From Syncephalastrum monosporum B8922 (lineage: Eukaryota > Mucoromycota > Mucoromycetes > Mucorales > Syncephalastraceae), in contig JNEN01001258.1 in assembly GCA_000697355.1 (NCBI GenBank), forward strand, positions 62,001-126,000: a stretch of 64,000 nt of DNA. The letters run 5' to 3'. A program made the translations under genes and the position numbers. The notes beneath the pieces were generated by a model. It was not told where the DNA came from, ran no database searches, and saw nothing but the letters and a program-made list of their open reading frames with translations. Below, one piece after another: positions 12,277 to 29,703 of the stretch. Position 1 is the stretch's first letter, and each line of letters opens with the position of its first letter.

Positions 12277-12914
12277 ATGAGAAAGAAGGCATCACTTACT
12301 GAAGAACTAGACGCAATCACTCGGGACTTCGACTACGGTAAGAAACCCCACCCCAGAATAACCATAATTCCGTACTCGTATTCACCCATTCATAGGCATT
12401 GTACCATGCTCGGCCACTGTCTTTGTTCTCGATGAAATCAACCATCTCGGTCGTTTAGATTTGACACTTTTGGAAGGTGTCATGATCATTGTCGAGGTCA
12501 ACCGGGAAGGCTACAAGGTATATACAGAATGATACCATTCTTAATACTACAGGAGATCCGGGCGGGTTTGGGCTGCTCTTATCTCTTCTCCTCTCTTTTG
12601 TGTGTTTATTGCGCAGCAATCATTCATCGCTACGTGCTAAATTAATTTAGGTCACGTCTTGCTCAGCGCTGCACAACAGCATCGTAGCCATGGAAACCAG
12701 TCGCACCATTTCCTCCTGTCTCAACGTGGTGTATGATTCCATGGAGACTCTGTTGATGAGCGTGTCTCCTCTTTATTGCGAGCGGCTCGAACGTTTCCTC
12801 CTCGAGCGCATCTTCAGCGACCCGACTCTACCCGCATCCTCCCCCTCGCCTGCGTCCACTTCTGACTCGATTCCCCCGCAGCAACCTCATCCCCAGCATA
12901 ACACAACCGCATAG
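12277..12914 (+). CDS. GSKIP-domain (DUF727) small protein
   Basis: Exons 12277-12337, 12396-12517 and 12651-12914 join in phase to 148 residues. The C-terminal half carries the GSKIP-type pattern: a beta segment (VMIIVEVNREGY), then SLHN-like SALHNSIVAMET, then YDSMETLLMSVSPLY and RLERFLLERI, which parallels the '[22 protein letters not shown]' region of animal GSK3-beta interaction protein. In animals the protein binds GSK3-beta and protein kinase A; in fungi the domain also occurs alone and its role is poorly known, so only the domain is claimed. The last ~30 residues are a Pro/Ser/Gln-rich tail. The N-terminal exon is short; its ATG is the only one in frame before the donor. It converges with the AVT1-like gene, with about 150 bases between stops. 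Confidence 0.8.
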
Positions 12915-13067
12915 TCATTCTTTCTGTCTCACGCTTCCTCTCTCTTTCAATACAATCAGTGCTTTTTCTACCGTCGCTTCTGTCTGTATGTATCACGACA
13001 TAGATGGGTTACTTTTATTGGGTTGCAGGAAAGCATGCGTATCTGTCTTTTCTTCTTTTGTTTTTGT

Positions 13068-15111
13068 CTACGAATCTCTGGGTGCGAAACTGGCGAATGT
13101 GCCAGAAATCGCGATGACGGCGGATAGAACGAGCAGCCCGACGTGGATCGTCCATTGCCAGTGTGTTACACTGTCGCCATACAAGCGGAGGTAACAAGCG
13201 ACGGGGAAGATAACCGAAATCATAAATGCAAAGAAAGCGCCCAAGAGACCCATCACCTTGTCAAAGTCAGGCACCAGGTATGCAGTTACCACAATGGCAG
13301 CGCTGAGGCCCACTGTCGCAAGCATCGAGACCACTCGGTGCCGCCACACAGACGGTCCACACCATCGGTCCAAATGCAAGTCCCGAAAGAGAACCCTGTG
13401 CCACGTGAGCTTAACTGGGTGCAGCGTCAGACCATACTTGGCGACAGGGTTGAGAGCCAAGAACCAGATCATTATTAAATTCAAGGTTCGGTTATACTCT
13501 GGCACCGAAATCAGGTTTTGTGTGATCTAAAATTTCATGAGAAATGCGATGAGTAAGCCTAAAATGAGAGTCAATTCATATACCTCTTGCATCACATCCA
13601 GACCGAACATGAGGTAACCACACACCGACACAGCAAGGTAGAACAAGGCGGTTGCTACATAGGTCCAGTTCACCACGGTTCCATATTTCTCTGGCCGCTC
13701 CATGCTGCGATAGATTGTCGGGAACACAGAGTGCCCCGCAAAGCCAGCCATGATCAGACCGAAACTCATAGGCACGGTCTTCCAATTCGATGGCCACATT
13801 TCAGTCTCCTAAAGTAACCACAACAATGGGGTGAGCAAACATTCAATAGGCCTTTTTGTGTGTCCTTCTCTCATTTTTACATCCGTTCCCATTTCTGATG
13901 ACTTACTGCTGGCTCTAGAAGGCTTCCCGGCGCATGTGGTTTGGATAGTCCATCAGTGACCATGACGAAGAGGATCGTCAGTGCGATCATGATGCCGAGG
14001 ATACTCGCATAAGAGAGCTGACGCACGGAAACGAATAGCATCGGCGTGAGGACGAGAAAGGCAATGGCGCGTACGAAAAGCGGGTCAAGATCTCCAAAAA
14101 GAGCCTCGATCTCATCACTTAGGAAGATCACCAAGGCAACACTAAACAACAGATAGCGAAAGAGAAGAGATGTGAGGTGACTGCCGCTCAGATATGAGAT
14201 ATATGTGAATGCTATTCTACCTGACAGCGACTAGCTCAACGACGAAGATGCAGGAGATCCATATTCGCCCACGCACACCAAACGCGAGAGCACCAATGTC
14301 ACCATACGTCTGGGCGTTTTTATCCTTGTCGAGGCATATGGCGAGGAGCTTGGCGGTATAATTGGTGACAACAAAACAAAAAAAGAAGACGGCGATGCCA
14401 ATGACCCAGCCAGCAATCTACCAAAGCGTGGCTATGAATATATACGCCGATATTCGATCAGACGATAGCCAAAGGATGACACGTACCCTGAGACCCAGCG
14501 GCATGGCCAGAATGCCGATGCCAGTGAGGATATTGACAGAATTGAAGACGGCTTGGATGAACGAAGACTGGTGCTGCTTAGTGTCGGGGTAAGATGTCAC
14601 GGTACTTGCAGTCGTGATACGGTTCAGGGATTCAGTGTTGTGTGCAGAAAGCAATGACGTCGTTTCATCTATCATACCGATGGAGTCGGCACGATCCCGG
14701 AAGACCCGTCTGTGTTGCGTACAAATCATTAAGATTATGAATAAGCTTTTGCTTCTTTTTTTTTTTTTTGAAAGGTACCCTGTGTCATCACCGACGAATA
14801 AAGGCGCCTCCTCATCCTAACAGGCATGATGAACTCTTCAGCACTTGCATGATGGAAAGCAGCGAAAAGTAGATGTGACTTACGACAAAGGACTGCTTTG
14901 AGTGAAGAGTGCCCGGTGAGGAGGCAATGGGGACCGTGGATGCCATGTGAGCCAGCGAGGTGCGGGAGTAGGAGCCTACAAAGTCACCGACGTGTTCAGT
15001 AAAAGAACGAGGCATCGAGGACGGGGTCTGGCTCAAGTCATCGAGGGCTGCGCCATACGCGGTTTCTGCGTGGAGATGGCTCTCCCCAGAGGGATTGCGA
15101 GGAATGTCCAT
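13068..15111 (-). CDS. AVT1-like vacuolar amino-acid transporter (AAAP family)
   Basis: Exons 15111-14884, 14816-14779, 14709-14487, 14417-14221, 14141-13907, 13808-13584 and 13526-13068 keep phase and give 534 residues. A ~140-residue hydrophilic N-terminus is followed by a multi-span transporter core. Family marks are FNSVNILTGIGILAMPLGLR running into AGWVIG at the third splice junction, VELVAVSVALVIFLSDEIEA, GFAGHSVFPTIYRSM and NPVAKYGLTLHPV. Fungal AVT proteins exchange neutral amino acids for protons at the vacuole membrane; the N-terminal extension and these motifs fit the AVT1 branch best, but substrate and direction are inferred. The gene starts only 95 bases after the MED21 stop on the same strand, so its promoter is short or overlaps the MED21 3' end. 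Confidence 0.9.
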
Positions 15112-15206
15112 GTCAACGAAGGAATCAAAAGCAAAGCGATATATGGATACAAGAAAAGGTATATGGATGCAAGGTATGAAAGTATGTATATATATGTAAT
15201 ATATTT

Positions 15207-15979
15207 TTATGATCTTCTTCCTTGTTCGTCCGCAATGGTGCGCAAGGATTGAGTGACGAGTGCTCTGGCTGCTTCTGGAAAAAGAAAAGGAAGAGGGAAA
15301 AGGGAACGGAAGGGAAAAAAAGTCCCCCCCTCGTTGTCCTCTGAGTTAAAACCCGATAGATGCGATCGTTCATGCAAATCTATCTTACCAACTTCCCGCA
15401 CCGCTGCTTCGTACTCTTTTGTTGCTTCCGCATTCTCTCGTTCTAATCGTTCAAGTGTTTCGAGCTGCAGTGTCAATTTTTTTTTTCATTAAGGTCACAT
15501 GCAAAGAAAACAATGAGTTACGCAAACAATCACTCTTTTGATTTTTTTGTTTTTTGTTTTTTACCTGATCCTCCTCGCTATGTTTAATGCCTGGTAAAAG
15601 TTCGATGAGAACATCGATTTCCTTGGCTTTTTTGACCAGGTCGGTTGCGAGTTCGTTCATATTTTCTATGGATGAGCGTGAGAACGAGTGCGATTTAATG
15701 CTTTCAAGGGAGCATACGTTTGAAAACCTCTGGTGGGTCGGCTTGCACTGGAGAGCGTATGAGCATCAAGTGTATATTTATGGTAAGAAAAATTTCACCT
15801 TTGGGTTGTGCGATGGGTATACTGTCGTTTAATTGTGCCATGTTGGATTTTTCATGGACGTAGAAAATGCTATTTGTAAACATGCGCGCCATCTTTATAC
15901 GAATGAGGATATGTAAAGGCAAGGGACGAAGTCTGCTTACGGCGTCAATCGAATCTTGTAACTGAGTGAGTCTGTCCAT
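15207..15979 (-). CDS. MED21: Mediator subunit 21 (Srb7)
   Basis: Exons 15979-15941, 15892-15799, 15747-15718, 15665-15565, 15464-15389 and 15274-15207 join in phase to 135 residues (yeast Srb7: 140). The N-terminus MDRLTQLQDSIDA is the family signature. It is followed, across introns, by NMNELATDLVKKAKEIDVLI and ELLPGIKHSEEDQ and a C-terminal coiled coil (LETLERLERENAEATKEYEA). MED21 forms the hinge with MED7 in the middle module of Mediator and is required for RNA polymerase II transcription in the nucleus. Exon 3 is only 30 bases and exon 1 only 39. Identity is firm despite the small size. Confidence 0.92.
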
Positions 15980-16717
15980 TGTGAAAGTATTCGAGTTTAG
16001 AAAAGATACAACAATTCCTTTTTTTGTTGGACGACGGTCTTTCAACTCGTTCTCTCGCAGTCAACGAATAAACCCGACCAGACGAAATACTCAAACACTT
16101 TCTACAGATACAAGATACTCACGTCTGTAGCACGCCACTTCATACATATATATATATATATATATACATATGATCAGGACAAGCAAGGTGGAAAGCTGTG
16201 CTTCCTTGTCTGCACGCTGTACCTATCCTGTGGACCTGACCTTTCCAACGTACTAATACAGGCTCAAAATCCTTCCTCAATCTTTGATCCTTTATTTCTT
16301 ATACTGAGATACTTCTATGTACCTTGTTTGGACTTGTCAGCTCGCTCACTGGTTTCTGTGGAAATGAAATCACGAATAAATATGTGAGGGTGCATATGGG
16401 TAAGTAGCCAACAAACACGAAATAGTCGCGTCTGGCGAACGCGTACTTGTGCAGGAGGCAAGGTATGCACAGTACGCACAATGATGACATGCGCAAAGCC
16501 CTTCTTGCTGGGGCTCGTCTAATCTGTATGAGCACATAGAGCTATCGTGGCTATACTCATCTCAGCCTTCCGTTTGCATCCTCGTTTGGTAGAAGACATG
16601 CAGAAGCATAAGCAACCTGAATTACCAAAACAGGAAGACGAGAAAAATGTCTTTTTAACTTCTGTTTAAACGCGACGCTTTTCATTACTTTCCTGCCTAC
16701 CAGCTTCTCCAACTTGA
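15980..16717. other. Divergent spacer between MED21 and SMC5
   Basis: No gene seen. Contains a TA repeat at about 16145-16165 and must hold the start regions of both flanking genes. Confidence 0.55.
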
Positions 16718-21206
<4,489 letters not shown>

Positions 21207-21808
21207 ATTGTAAATAAAGCACTATTTTGCTTAGTTTCTTCGTTTGTGTGACGCGTGTTACAGTTAAGCGTGAAACAGTACGTTACACTGCATGCCTTCA
21301 GAGCTATTACTATTAGGCGGCTCGAGTGCTTTTGCGCCTGCTCCAGATGGCAATGGCATTGGAAAGACAATGGTTGCTGGTTTAAATTTTTCGGCATCCT
21401 AAAAACCAAAAAAAAATGAATCCTAAACAAAAATATGAATCCCAAAACTTGCAAAATGTATATCTTATGTAATTCTCAATTCTCCCATTCATAAAGCCCT
21501 AACTTAGTCAAAAGTGTCCTTTCTGGGTAAATTTATGCCGATATATATTTTCGCAGCAATGATATGCTTGCGTCGTATTTATAAATCAGGGTTCAGGGTA
21601 GAAAGGGTTCTCTGGCTTTGTGGAAGTCAGCCACAGAGCTTCTCAAAATTCTATTCCGTATGGCACAGGCAAACAATGTTTCCACATCCAGCCGCAGCCG
21701 CAGCCGATATGATTCTGATTCCGACAACCTACCGCGCGTTTAAAAAGGTTGGGCTGCCAAATACACATATGCCACTTCTTTTACTTCCTTTTTACTTTTG
21801 GGTCGACC
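21207..21808. other. Spacer upstream of the giant protein gene
   Basis: Tandem spacer with the SMC5 3' flank and the promoter of the next gene. An in-frame ATG at 21749 would add about 20 residues (hydrophobic FFYFLFTF core) to the next protein; the pyrimidine-rich sequence there looks like a leader. No other gene seen. Confidence 0.5.
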
Positions 21809-24800
21809 ATGATTGTGCCCAAGCTGAAAGAAGCCTTTGCATTCAACGTCGATGTCGATGCACGTGAGCAAGCCATCCAAAAATATGCCGCGACCGGGTC
21901 GGATGACTGGTACTATTATCGGGGCCTCGTCTTGCTTCAGAAACTCCATCAACACATCGGGACCGACTCAACGGAACGCGCTGCGACTGCACCTGAGGCA
22001 CAACTTGTTCAAGAAATGGAGGCTCTTATTCGTCAATATGCCACACGGTTCGCTCACGCCCAACGGTTACGTGAGCTCCAGGCGCGGTTCTACCTATTGG
22101 CATACCCCATCCATACGAACGCGTCAGCAGACTTTATCAAGCGCGAGCTCGGGCTCGATCTTCCCTCTTCGGATGCCCATCCAGCCACGCCACTACCATC
22201 GCACAAACATACGCCACGTGATGCTCCACAGAAGCGACAGTTTTTGTTTCCTTATGTGCTCCCAGACGCATTGATCGACTCCCATGAGCTCGTCAAAGAA
22301 CAACTGTCAAAGGATAGCTCCGACCTTGATATCGCGCTCAGCCTGCCGTTGGCACTCGATCTTGTACAGGATACGACGCAAGAACGGGTTTTACTTCGTC
22401 AGTTGAGCAACATGCGCCACCCGGACGCGCGTGCACTCCCCTTGCTGATCCGACATCTGCAACAGACCACCCTTCCACTTGACCAAGCCCTGCAGGAGGC
22501 TTGCGTTTCACTGGAGCGGTTCACACTCGAGCAGCTTGAAACCTTACGTGCTAGCGTGCCTGATCTGATCAATCTTACTGCTTATATCCAGGCACACATT
22601 GCTAAATTGGCGCCGCCCGAGATCGCATATGTGGATTCATCTGCTTGGGACGATGACCGGGATATCAAGAAGTCTTACGTCACGCGACTCTTGGCGTTCT
22701 CACATACCCTGCCGCAGCACTCTTATCAGGCGTTCAAGACAACGGTGCTTTTCCACTTTCTGCGTATAGCCGTCGCGCGTCACGAGTTTAACCATATCGA
22801 ACAGTTTAAAGAGTGAGTCCCCTTGAATGCAACACCTCGGTTGGATGACTTACGATATCACGCACAAACAGATTCCATGATGAACTAGTCTACGTACGCA
22901 AAAATCCTGGGCAGAACGGTCCACACATGAACCATGTGAGTGTGTGAAAAAATTATCAAGTCTCGGTCGATTGACCATTTTTGGTAGATTATGTATCTCG
23001 GCAACTGCCCGCCAAACCAAACAGAGCAGACAGAATTGGTTGCGGAGTTCATGGCAGGCGCAATCACGCATGGCCACCTGTCAAACGATGTTCTACGGGC
23101 ATTCCGCGATTACGAGCGGGAGCTGCAAATAACACATGCATCCATCATGGTCTCGCGTACAAAGGAAGAACCTGAAGTGTGGTCCGGTATTTTAGGAAAC
23201 CAACGCATGAATGCCATCATGGAGAGCACCGAGCTCCGATTCGATTTTAGCACGAGCCACCGGATGCAAACGCGTTTGCCCGACGACCCCGTCCGTGTCC
23301 AGATCTGGATCAAGAACATCCCTCATCTGACTGTGCGTGTCTTTTCCGTCGATCTATTTCAGTACTGGCGCCTGCACGCGAACACGTCTGATTTTGAGCC
23401 GCATACCATGCAACTGGACGGGCTCTGCCCGACCTGGCAGGTGGACAAGGACTACAGTCAAACGCCCGCGGTCGAGATGCATGCTGAGACGCTTGACTTT
23501 TCGCAAGAGCCTGTGTTTCGAGGCCGTGGTGCATGGGTGATCGACTTTGTGGGCGGTCGGGAAAACTGCCGCATGGTCGTGCAAAAAGGACAATTACGCC
23601 ACGTGGTACAAACCACCTCAGCGGGCCATCTTTTCCGGATCTTGGATGAGAACAATGCCACAGTCCAAGACGCAAAGATCTGGTTTAAAAACCAATTCTA
23701 CAAGGTAAGGGACAACACAGAGCATGCATGACATGGTAATAACCTGTCATAGGCTGACAACACTGGCAATATCCTGGTGCCCTACAAAACGGATGAGGAT
23801 GAGGATAGCACGTATGAGCGAATCTTGCTCGTTTCGCCTGATGGTTTCTGCACCCATGACACATTCTACCACTGTGCCGAAACTTATAATCTTTCTGCTG
23901 AATTTTTTGTTCATCATGAGTCTCTCATTCCAAACCGCACGGCCAAGGTAGCATCATTTGCGTTTTTCTTCCGCACATCGAAGAACAAGTTGCTAAACTC
24001 TACCACCATATAGGTTACTGTGATCCCTCATCTTACAATTCACAATCAGCCTGTCTCGCTTAGTCTCCTCGACAGCGTGAGCCTGACAGGTGAAGTGACC
24101 AATGCCCGCAACATCAAGAGCTCCTTCACCAAAGACAAGCTATCTGTCTCTGCCGGTGAACCTCTCACGTTTGAGTTTACAGTTCCCAATCTATGTAAGT
24201 CACTAGGCCTCTGCAAAACGAAGAATGGTTTATTGACATTGCACTAGTGCGTGAACTGCAATTGACCCTTCATGCTCGCGTTCAACGGGTAACGCAAGGC
24301 GCTCAAACACTGGAAACGAGCCATAGAACAACCTACCAGAGCGTCGCGGGCGACGATGAACTGGCCAGTATGCATCTGCGTACAAACGAGCAAGGCGAGT
24401 GCCTGCTCCAAGTCCTCGGCAAGAATGGCGAGGCGTTACCTTCCAAAGTGGTTCAACTTAATCTCGGTCATGCTATGGTTACCAAGGTCATAAGCGTGCG
24501 CTTGCAGACGAACGACAACGGCATGGTCGAGCTGGGAAAACTCGAGAATATCACGTCCATTCAAGCTATGGCACCCGTCCACAAGCTTTGGAATTTCTTT
24601 CCGCGTACGGCAACGGTTCTCCCTCAGGTACTCCACCTGACCCCTAACGCGCCATTCGAGGTGGCCTACCCAAAGGGTAACCTTGGTCTTTGCACCCTCT
24701 ACCAGATGGGCGCTCAAGAGTATGTCAGATTCCGTCTTTTTATTTTCTGTTCTCACCCTATCGGATAGCACCTTTTTGCATGACCTTTCGGATAAGATCC

Positions 24801-27800
24801 TGGTGGAGCCAACTCACATCAAAGTGGAGGGCTTACCGGTCGGTCATTACAGGATTATAATCGAAGACGCGGCTCTTTCTCATACCATCGAGTGCCACGT
24901 GGCTGATTCAGCACAGCAACAAGACGAAGGGGTGTCGCCCTCGGTGCACTGGAAGAATTGGATCATGGGACGAAGCACGTACTTGGAAGGAAGTCAGGCA
25001 AAACCACTGTACTTGGACTCTATTGAGATCTCGCAGGACAATGTCACGCTTCGTACCGCTAACTGGTCGCATCATACCTTTGCTTTGGTGACCACCACCG
25101 CATTCATACCACCGGAGAGGACGAGCTTGGCGGATCATGTTGTCAACCGCAATCTCCGTGCCCCCACTCGCTTGGATGGCCATCTCAAGACACCTGCAAG
25201 ATTTGTTGCTGGCCGCAAGCTAGACGAGGAATACGAGTACATCCTCAACCGCTTGCGCACCGAAAAGCGCGTCGGCAGCACGCTTACCAAACCCTCACTC
25301 TTAGTCCATCCAGAGGTAAAGTTGACGTGTTAATAATATATGCTCTTTTCCTCATTCGTCTATTAGAAACAAAGAGAGACGCATGCAAAGGAGCGCGAAA
25401 TACAAGGTGGCGAGCAATTCACCCGTCTATCCAGCAATATGCGTCACCGAAAGGTTGCTCATTGTGCGCCCATGTTTTATGCACGTAACGCTGCGATGAA
25501 GGGTGGTGCGTCATTCGCCATGACGGATGCGAGTAAGCGCCTGGATTATATTTGCAGCTCTCTTCGCTAAACATGGCTTTTTTCACAGATTTCTTAAACC
25601 ATCAGTATCCCGTGCTGTGTTTTGCAGCCAACGAGGATGGAACGATTACAATCGACAGGTCGGCAATCGGTGATGGCAACATCCTGCAAGTGGCTATCCT
25701 CTCCGGCAATCAGCAGGCACTGGCGCGACAGATTGTCTTGTCGAGCAACCTGGATCTAAAATTGAGTAATCTGTGCCACAAGAGCGATGACTTGGACCTA
25801 AACCAAGCGTACGTGCGCACCAACTCAATTCGCTCTCTTGCGAGTAACGATGCGGCCCTCGAGCTGGACCAAGGACAGCATGAGTGGGAGGTTGTAAGCG
25901 ATTTTCAAAAGCTGTTCGATCTACTCAAGGTGCTTGTCGATGCGGGCGCAGACGACCTGAATGCGTTTGATTTCCTCAAGTCGTGGTCTGGGTACAGCGA
26001 GAAAGACAAACTGAATAAGTATAAGGACGTGGTGTGTCACGAGTTCCATTTCTGGCTGAAGCGCAAGGATCCAGCCTTCTTTGATAAGCACGTAAAGCCT
26101 TTGGTTGCATCCAAGCTCCAGAAGGACTTCATGGATCTTTACTTGGCGGACCAAGACCTGTCGCATTTTGCCAACGACCTATATCTGTATCAGCGCCTTA
26201 GCCCGGCCGAGAAAGTCCTGCTGTCCGACCGGGTTTTGGCGGTCAAGCCCATTGTCCAAAAAGAGTTTCAAGATGCACTCGAGAATAACAAGGGCAACCA
26301 GGAGGCCTTGTTGGACAGGAAATTCGACACGGTTCTGGCTGGTAGCACATTGGCACCCGAACTTGAAGAATCAGAAGATATGGGTATGGCACTGTTTGAT
26401 GATGTGTCCGTGCGTAGCGCCGCACCAAGACGTCCCGCAGCCTGTTTTGGCGCCGCACTGTCTCCAGAGTCCATGGCATTCTCCGCTTCGTCTCAACCAC
26501 TTCCAGAGGAACCGTCGGCTGCAGCAGGATCAGCAGATCACGGCAGTCAGTCAGGTAAATTGAAAAATTGATGCATCTACCGGACTCATATTCACCGCAT
26601 CATATAGCCGTAGATGAGCTGACAGTTGAAGAACGTGAAAAGGAGGAGGCTACATTGCGCGAAGCGCTCAAACTGCGTCAATTCAAGAAGCCATACCAGT
26701 TTATCGAGCCAACTAGCGAATGGGCAGAGAAAACGTGGTACAAGCCTGGGGACATGGGAGCTGCCTTTACAATCAACAAATTTTGGCTCAGTTACATGGA
26801 GTGCACCGAGCAAAAGTTTGCTTCCGCAGTAAGTCAAACAATTCTATTCAAAGGACGGAATAGTAGCATGTTCTTAATCAAGCTTTCATAGGAACTTCTC
26901 CACGCTGCAACGAGCTTCAGCCAGGCCATGTTCGTTTTGGCCCTCTTGGATATACCCTTCCAATCGGACGCCCGATGGGAGCAAGACTGCCAATCTGAAA
27001 AGAACAAAATCAATATTGTTGCCCATACCCCGATCATTGTCTTTTACCGGTCCCTTCAGGTACATCTTAATCAACGTATCTGGATGCATTATGCTGAACA
27101 TTATTCTGTAGAAAGCGGAAGAAGTTGCCCCCGCAAGTACTCATGTTTTTGTCGGTCAAGGCTTCTTCGTTCAGGCTGAATCTGGGACTAGTGGAGATAT
27201 TGACATGGTGGACCCAGAGGATATGCGGCCTGGTGTAGTTTACGGCTGGCACCTTGCTGTGAGCAGTAAGTGAACGTAGCTGTTCGTCACAGAAAGCATA
27301 CTCACTTTTCTTTGACAAGATGTTTCGCCCAAACGTGTCACGGGCGAAATAACTATGCAAGTACCAGTGGGGGCCATCCCCAGTGGCCTGACGCCGTATT
27401 GTCAATCGCGCACGGTGACACTCGAACCCTACATGACGTTGCGCGAAGTTGTTGGTACCTTCTACTTCCCAACCTACGGAGAATTCACGCACTTTGCCGT
27501 CACCGTCGCCCATCAAGGTCGCCTGCTGAGCCAGACACAGCCTGTCAAGATCCATGTCCGGACAAAGGAAGACAAGAAACCATCGGGCATGATGTCTTGG
27601 ACGACCTTGACTAGCGAAGGCAGCGATGACGCTGTGATCGAGCACCTCAAGCAAGCCAATTTGACAGAGGCAGACATGAAGCGGCTACAGTGGCGCATGA
27701 TAAACCGTGACTTTTGTGAAAGAGTCCTGACAGTGCTCCGCGAACGCCGACATTATAGTGATCCGGTGTGGCCCTATGCGTTGGTGCACCACTTGGTACC

Positions 27801-29128
27801 GGCCGTGGCAGAGCTGGTGCGTAACCAGAATGATGGCCAACTCTTGAAGCAGTGCGGTGTTGTCTTCAATAGCCCGCTGGTTTCGGTTCGTCCTGATGAT
27901 ACAGGTCTGCTGAAATGGATGGATTATTTCCCGCTTATCCATTCCCGAGGTGAGTCTCTAATTCTCTAAAATATAATTATGAAACTAACACTTGCTGATA
28001 GTGCATCGCTTTGGCTCAAATAACGAGATCATGAACAGTGAGTTCTTCGAACAGTACAACAAGTTCCTCGATTACCTGAGCCAAAGCACCGAGCTGCTTC
28101 CTGAAGACCGGCTGGTGCTTGCCACGTACTTGGTGCTGCAAGATCGAATTGGTGAAGCGCAGGCAATACATGCCTATATTCAGCACGATGATAGCATCCA
28201 GGCTGCCTATTTGACTGCCTATCTCATGACGGTTCCCTCAGAAGTGGATGTCAAGACAACTGACCTTGGCGCTGTGCGTGCGATAGCGGACAAGTACATT
28301 ACCATTGGCGACGAGCGCTGGAAAAAGCTATTCAAGAGCCTGGTAGATTTCGTCGATGAAGTTGAGCAAAGCAGCGGAGGTCTAGAAGACGATATCACCA
28401 AGGAACGCCTCCAATCACGGGCGATGCTCTCCGAGCCAGCCTTGGACGTGGATATCACCATGTCTCAAGACAGCATCACGCTGAATTATTGCAATATCCA
28501 CGAAGCTATTCAGATCCGTTACTATCAGATTAACGTGGAGGTGATGTTCTCAAGCAGCCCTTTCATGAGTCGCCACACCTCGGGTGCATCCTACAGCTGG
28601 GTTGAGCCGACCTACACTGAGACCGTGGCTCCCATCCCGTCCGACCACACCGATGACGAGGACAAAACAGATGAGGCAGTGAAGGATGACTTTGAGGTGA
28701 TTGGGGCTGGTCGCGTGCGTACGCACACGCAGCGTATCGCCGTTCCCTCGGAACTGGTGCGGTCCAATACGATAGTGGAAGTAACGACCAGCGGTTTGCG
28801 GCGCCAGAAAGCTCGCTTTGCGCACGGTCTACTGGTTCATTTTGTCGAGGCTTATGGCATATTACGAGTGGCTGATCAAGATGCGAAACGACCTGTTGCT
28901 GGCGCCTATGTCAAGGTATATGCACGCCACAAGTCAGGCGAGGTTCGGTTCTGGAAGGATGGCTATACTGGCCTCAACGGTGCATTTGACTACGTGAGCG
29001 TCACGGATGGTCTTAAACAGGGAGCGACCTTGAAGGATACAGTAACAAACCAGATTGATAAGTTTAGTCTGCTTGTGCAGAGTAGCGAGCATGGAGCCGT
29101 TGTCGAAGAGATCTTCCCGCCACAGTAG
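21809..29128 (+). CDS. Giant uncharacterised multidomain protein, 2203 residues
   Basis: Exons 21809-22812, 22872-22935, 22988-23704, 23753-23947, 24014-24194, 24248-24719, 24769-25315, 25367-25532, 25589-26554, 26608-26828, 26892-27059, 27112-27265, 27320-27949 and 28002-29128 all keep phase. Residues 1-335 are helical. Then come beta-rich repeats of macroglobulin type: VRVQIWIKNIPHLTVRVFS, FVGGRENCRMVVQKGQLRHV, TSAGHLFRILDENNATVQDA, then NTGNILVPYKT and AKVTVIPHLTIHNQPVSLS. The middle is a helical stretch (about 1070-1500). The C-terminus has a carboxypeptidase-regulatory-like beta fold (VAGAYVKVYARHKSGEV). No thioester CxEQ motif, no clear signal peptide and no membrane span are visible, so it may be cytosolic. 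From memory, the central section resembles very large proteins of planctomycetes and amoebae; this was not checked. Function unknown. Confidence 0.85.
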
Positions 29129-29169
29129 TTGACTAATGCTATCCGTCACATTTTTACAGAAGGGCATGA

Positions 29170-29703
29170 TCAATTTTTTTTTAAAAAAAATAAAATAACT
29201 TTGTCCTGTAAGTAACTTTTACCCCGCGCAAAATTCCTGCCTACCCAAGCGAAGTTTCCGTCGTCCGGCTCTATGGTCGTATGTTTTGCTATCTTGGTTT
29301 CTTTTTCTGAGATCAATACACAGTCAACGTCTTGATAGCAGATTCTTTTTCTTATTGTCGAAAAGTGTGTTTGTTTAAATACTCCCCTCCGAATTTGCGA
29401 GTTCCGTCTTTTAAGATATAGAGAAGGTAGATAAGTTTCTTGATACCTGCCACAACTTCCGAGGAGCGCATATGACATCAATACCCTTTCCAGTAGGACG
29501 CTTCTTTCCAACGATGAGCGCGGACTGCGTAATACCAGAATTAAGCCCATGAACCCTTCGAAACGCGAAGAATACCTGACGTCGATCCGAGTCAGGGTCT
29601 TTTTGCCTGCTTTCTTTTCCCATTGATAAACGCGACTCATGTAATCGACAGTCCATTGACTTGCGTTTGTTTCATACAAGATGCTGCGTTTTCCCACGTC
29701 CAC
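29170..29703 (-). CDS. Doubtful hypothetical ORF
   Basis: A 177-residue open frame with an ATG at 29703. The first half has balanced composition (for example VYQWEKKAGKKTLTRIDVR and ERVLMSYALLG), while the end runs into Lys/Phe-rich low complexity next to an A/T run. A second frame of the same strand is also open for 81 codons with plausible composition (GLNSGITQSALIVGKKRPTG), so the true gene may be spliced between frames or be a relic. No family is recognised. It converges on the giant protein gene. Confidence 0.3.
   Translation of the reverse strand: MDVGKRSILYETNASQWTVDYMSRVYQWEKKAGKKTLTRIDVRYSSRFEGFMGLILVLRSPRSSLERSVLLERVLMSYALLGSCGRYQETYLPSLYLKRRNSQIRRGVFKQTHFSTIRKRICYQDVDCVLISEKETKIAKHTTIEPDDGNFAWVGRNFARGKSYLQDKVILFFLKKN

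Noticed and set aside
21749..21808. Upstream start that would add a hydrophobic N-terminus to the giant protein
   Set aside because: The stretch is pyrimidine-rich like a leader and too short and aromatic for a good signal peptide; ATG 21809 fits better.
21809..29128. Calling the giant protein an alpha-2-macroglobulin
   Set aside because: The thioester CxEQ motif, a bait region and a convincing signal peptide are absent; only the general beta-repeat style fits.
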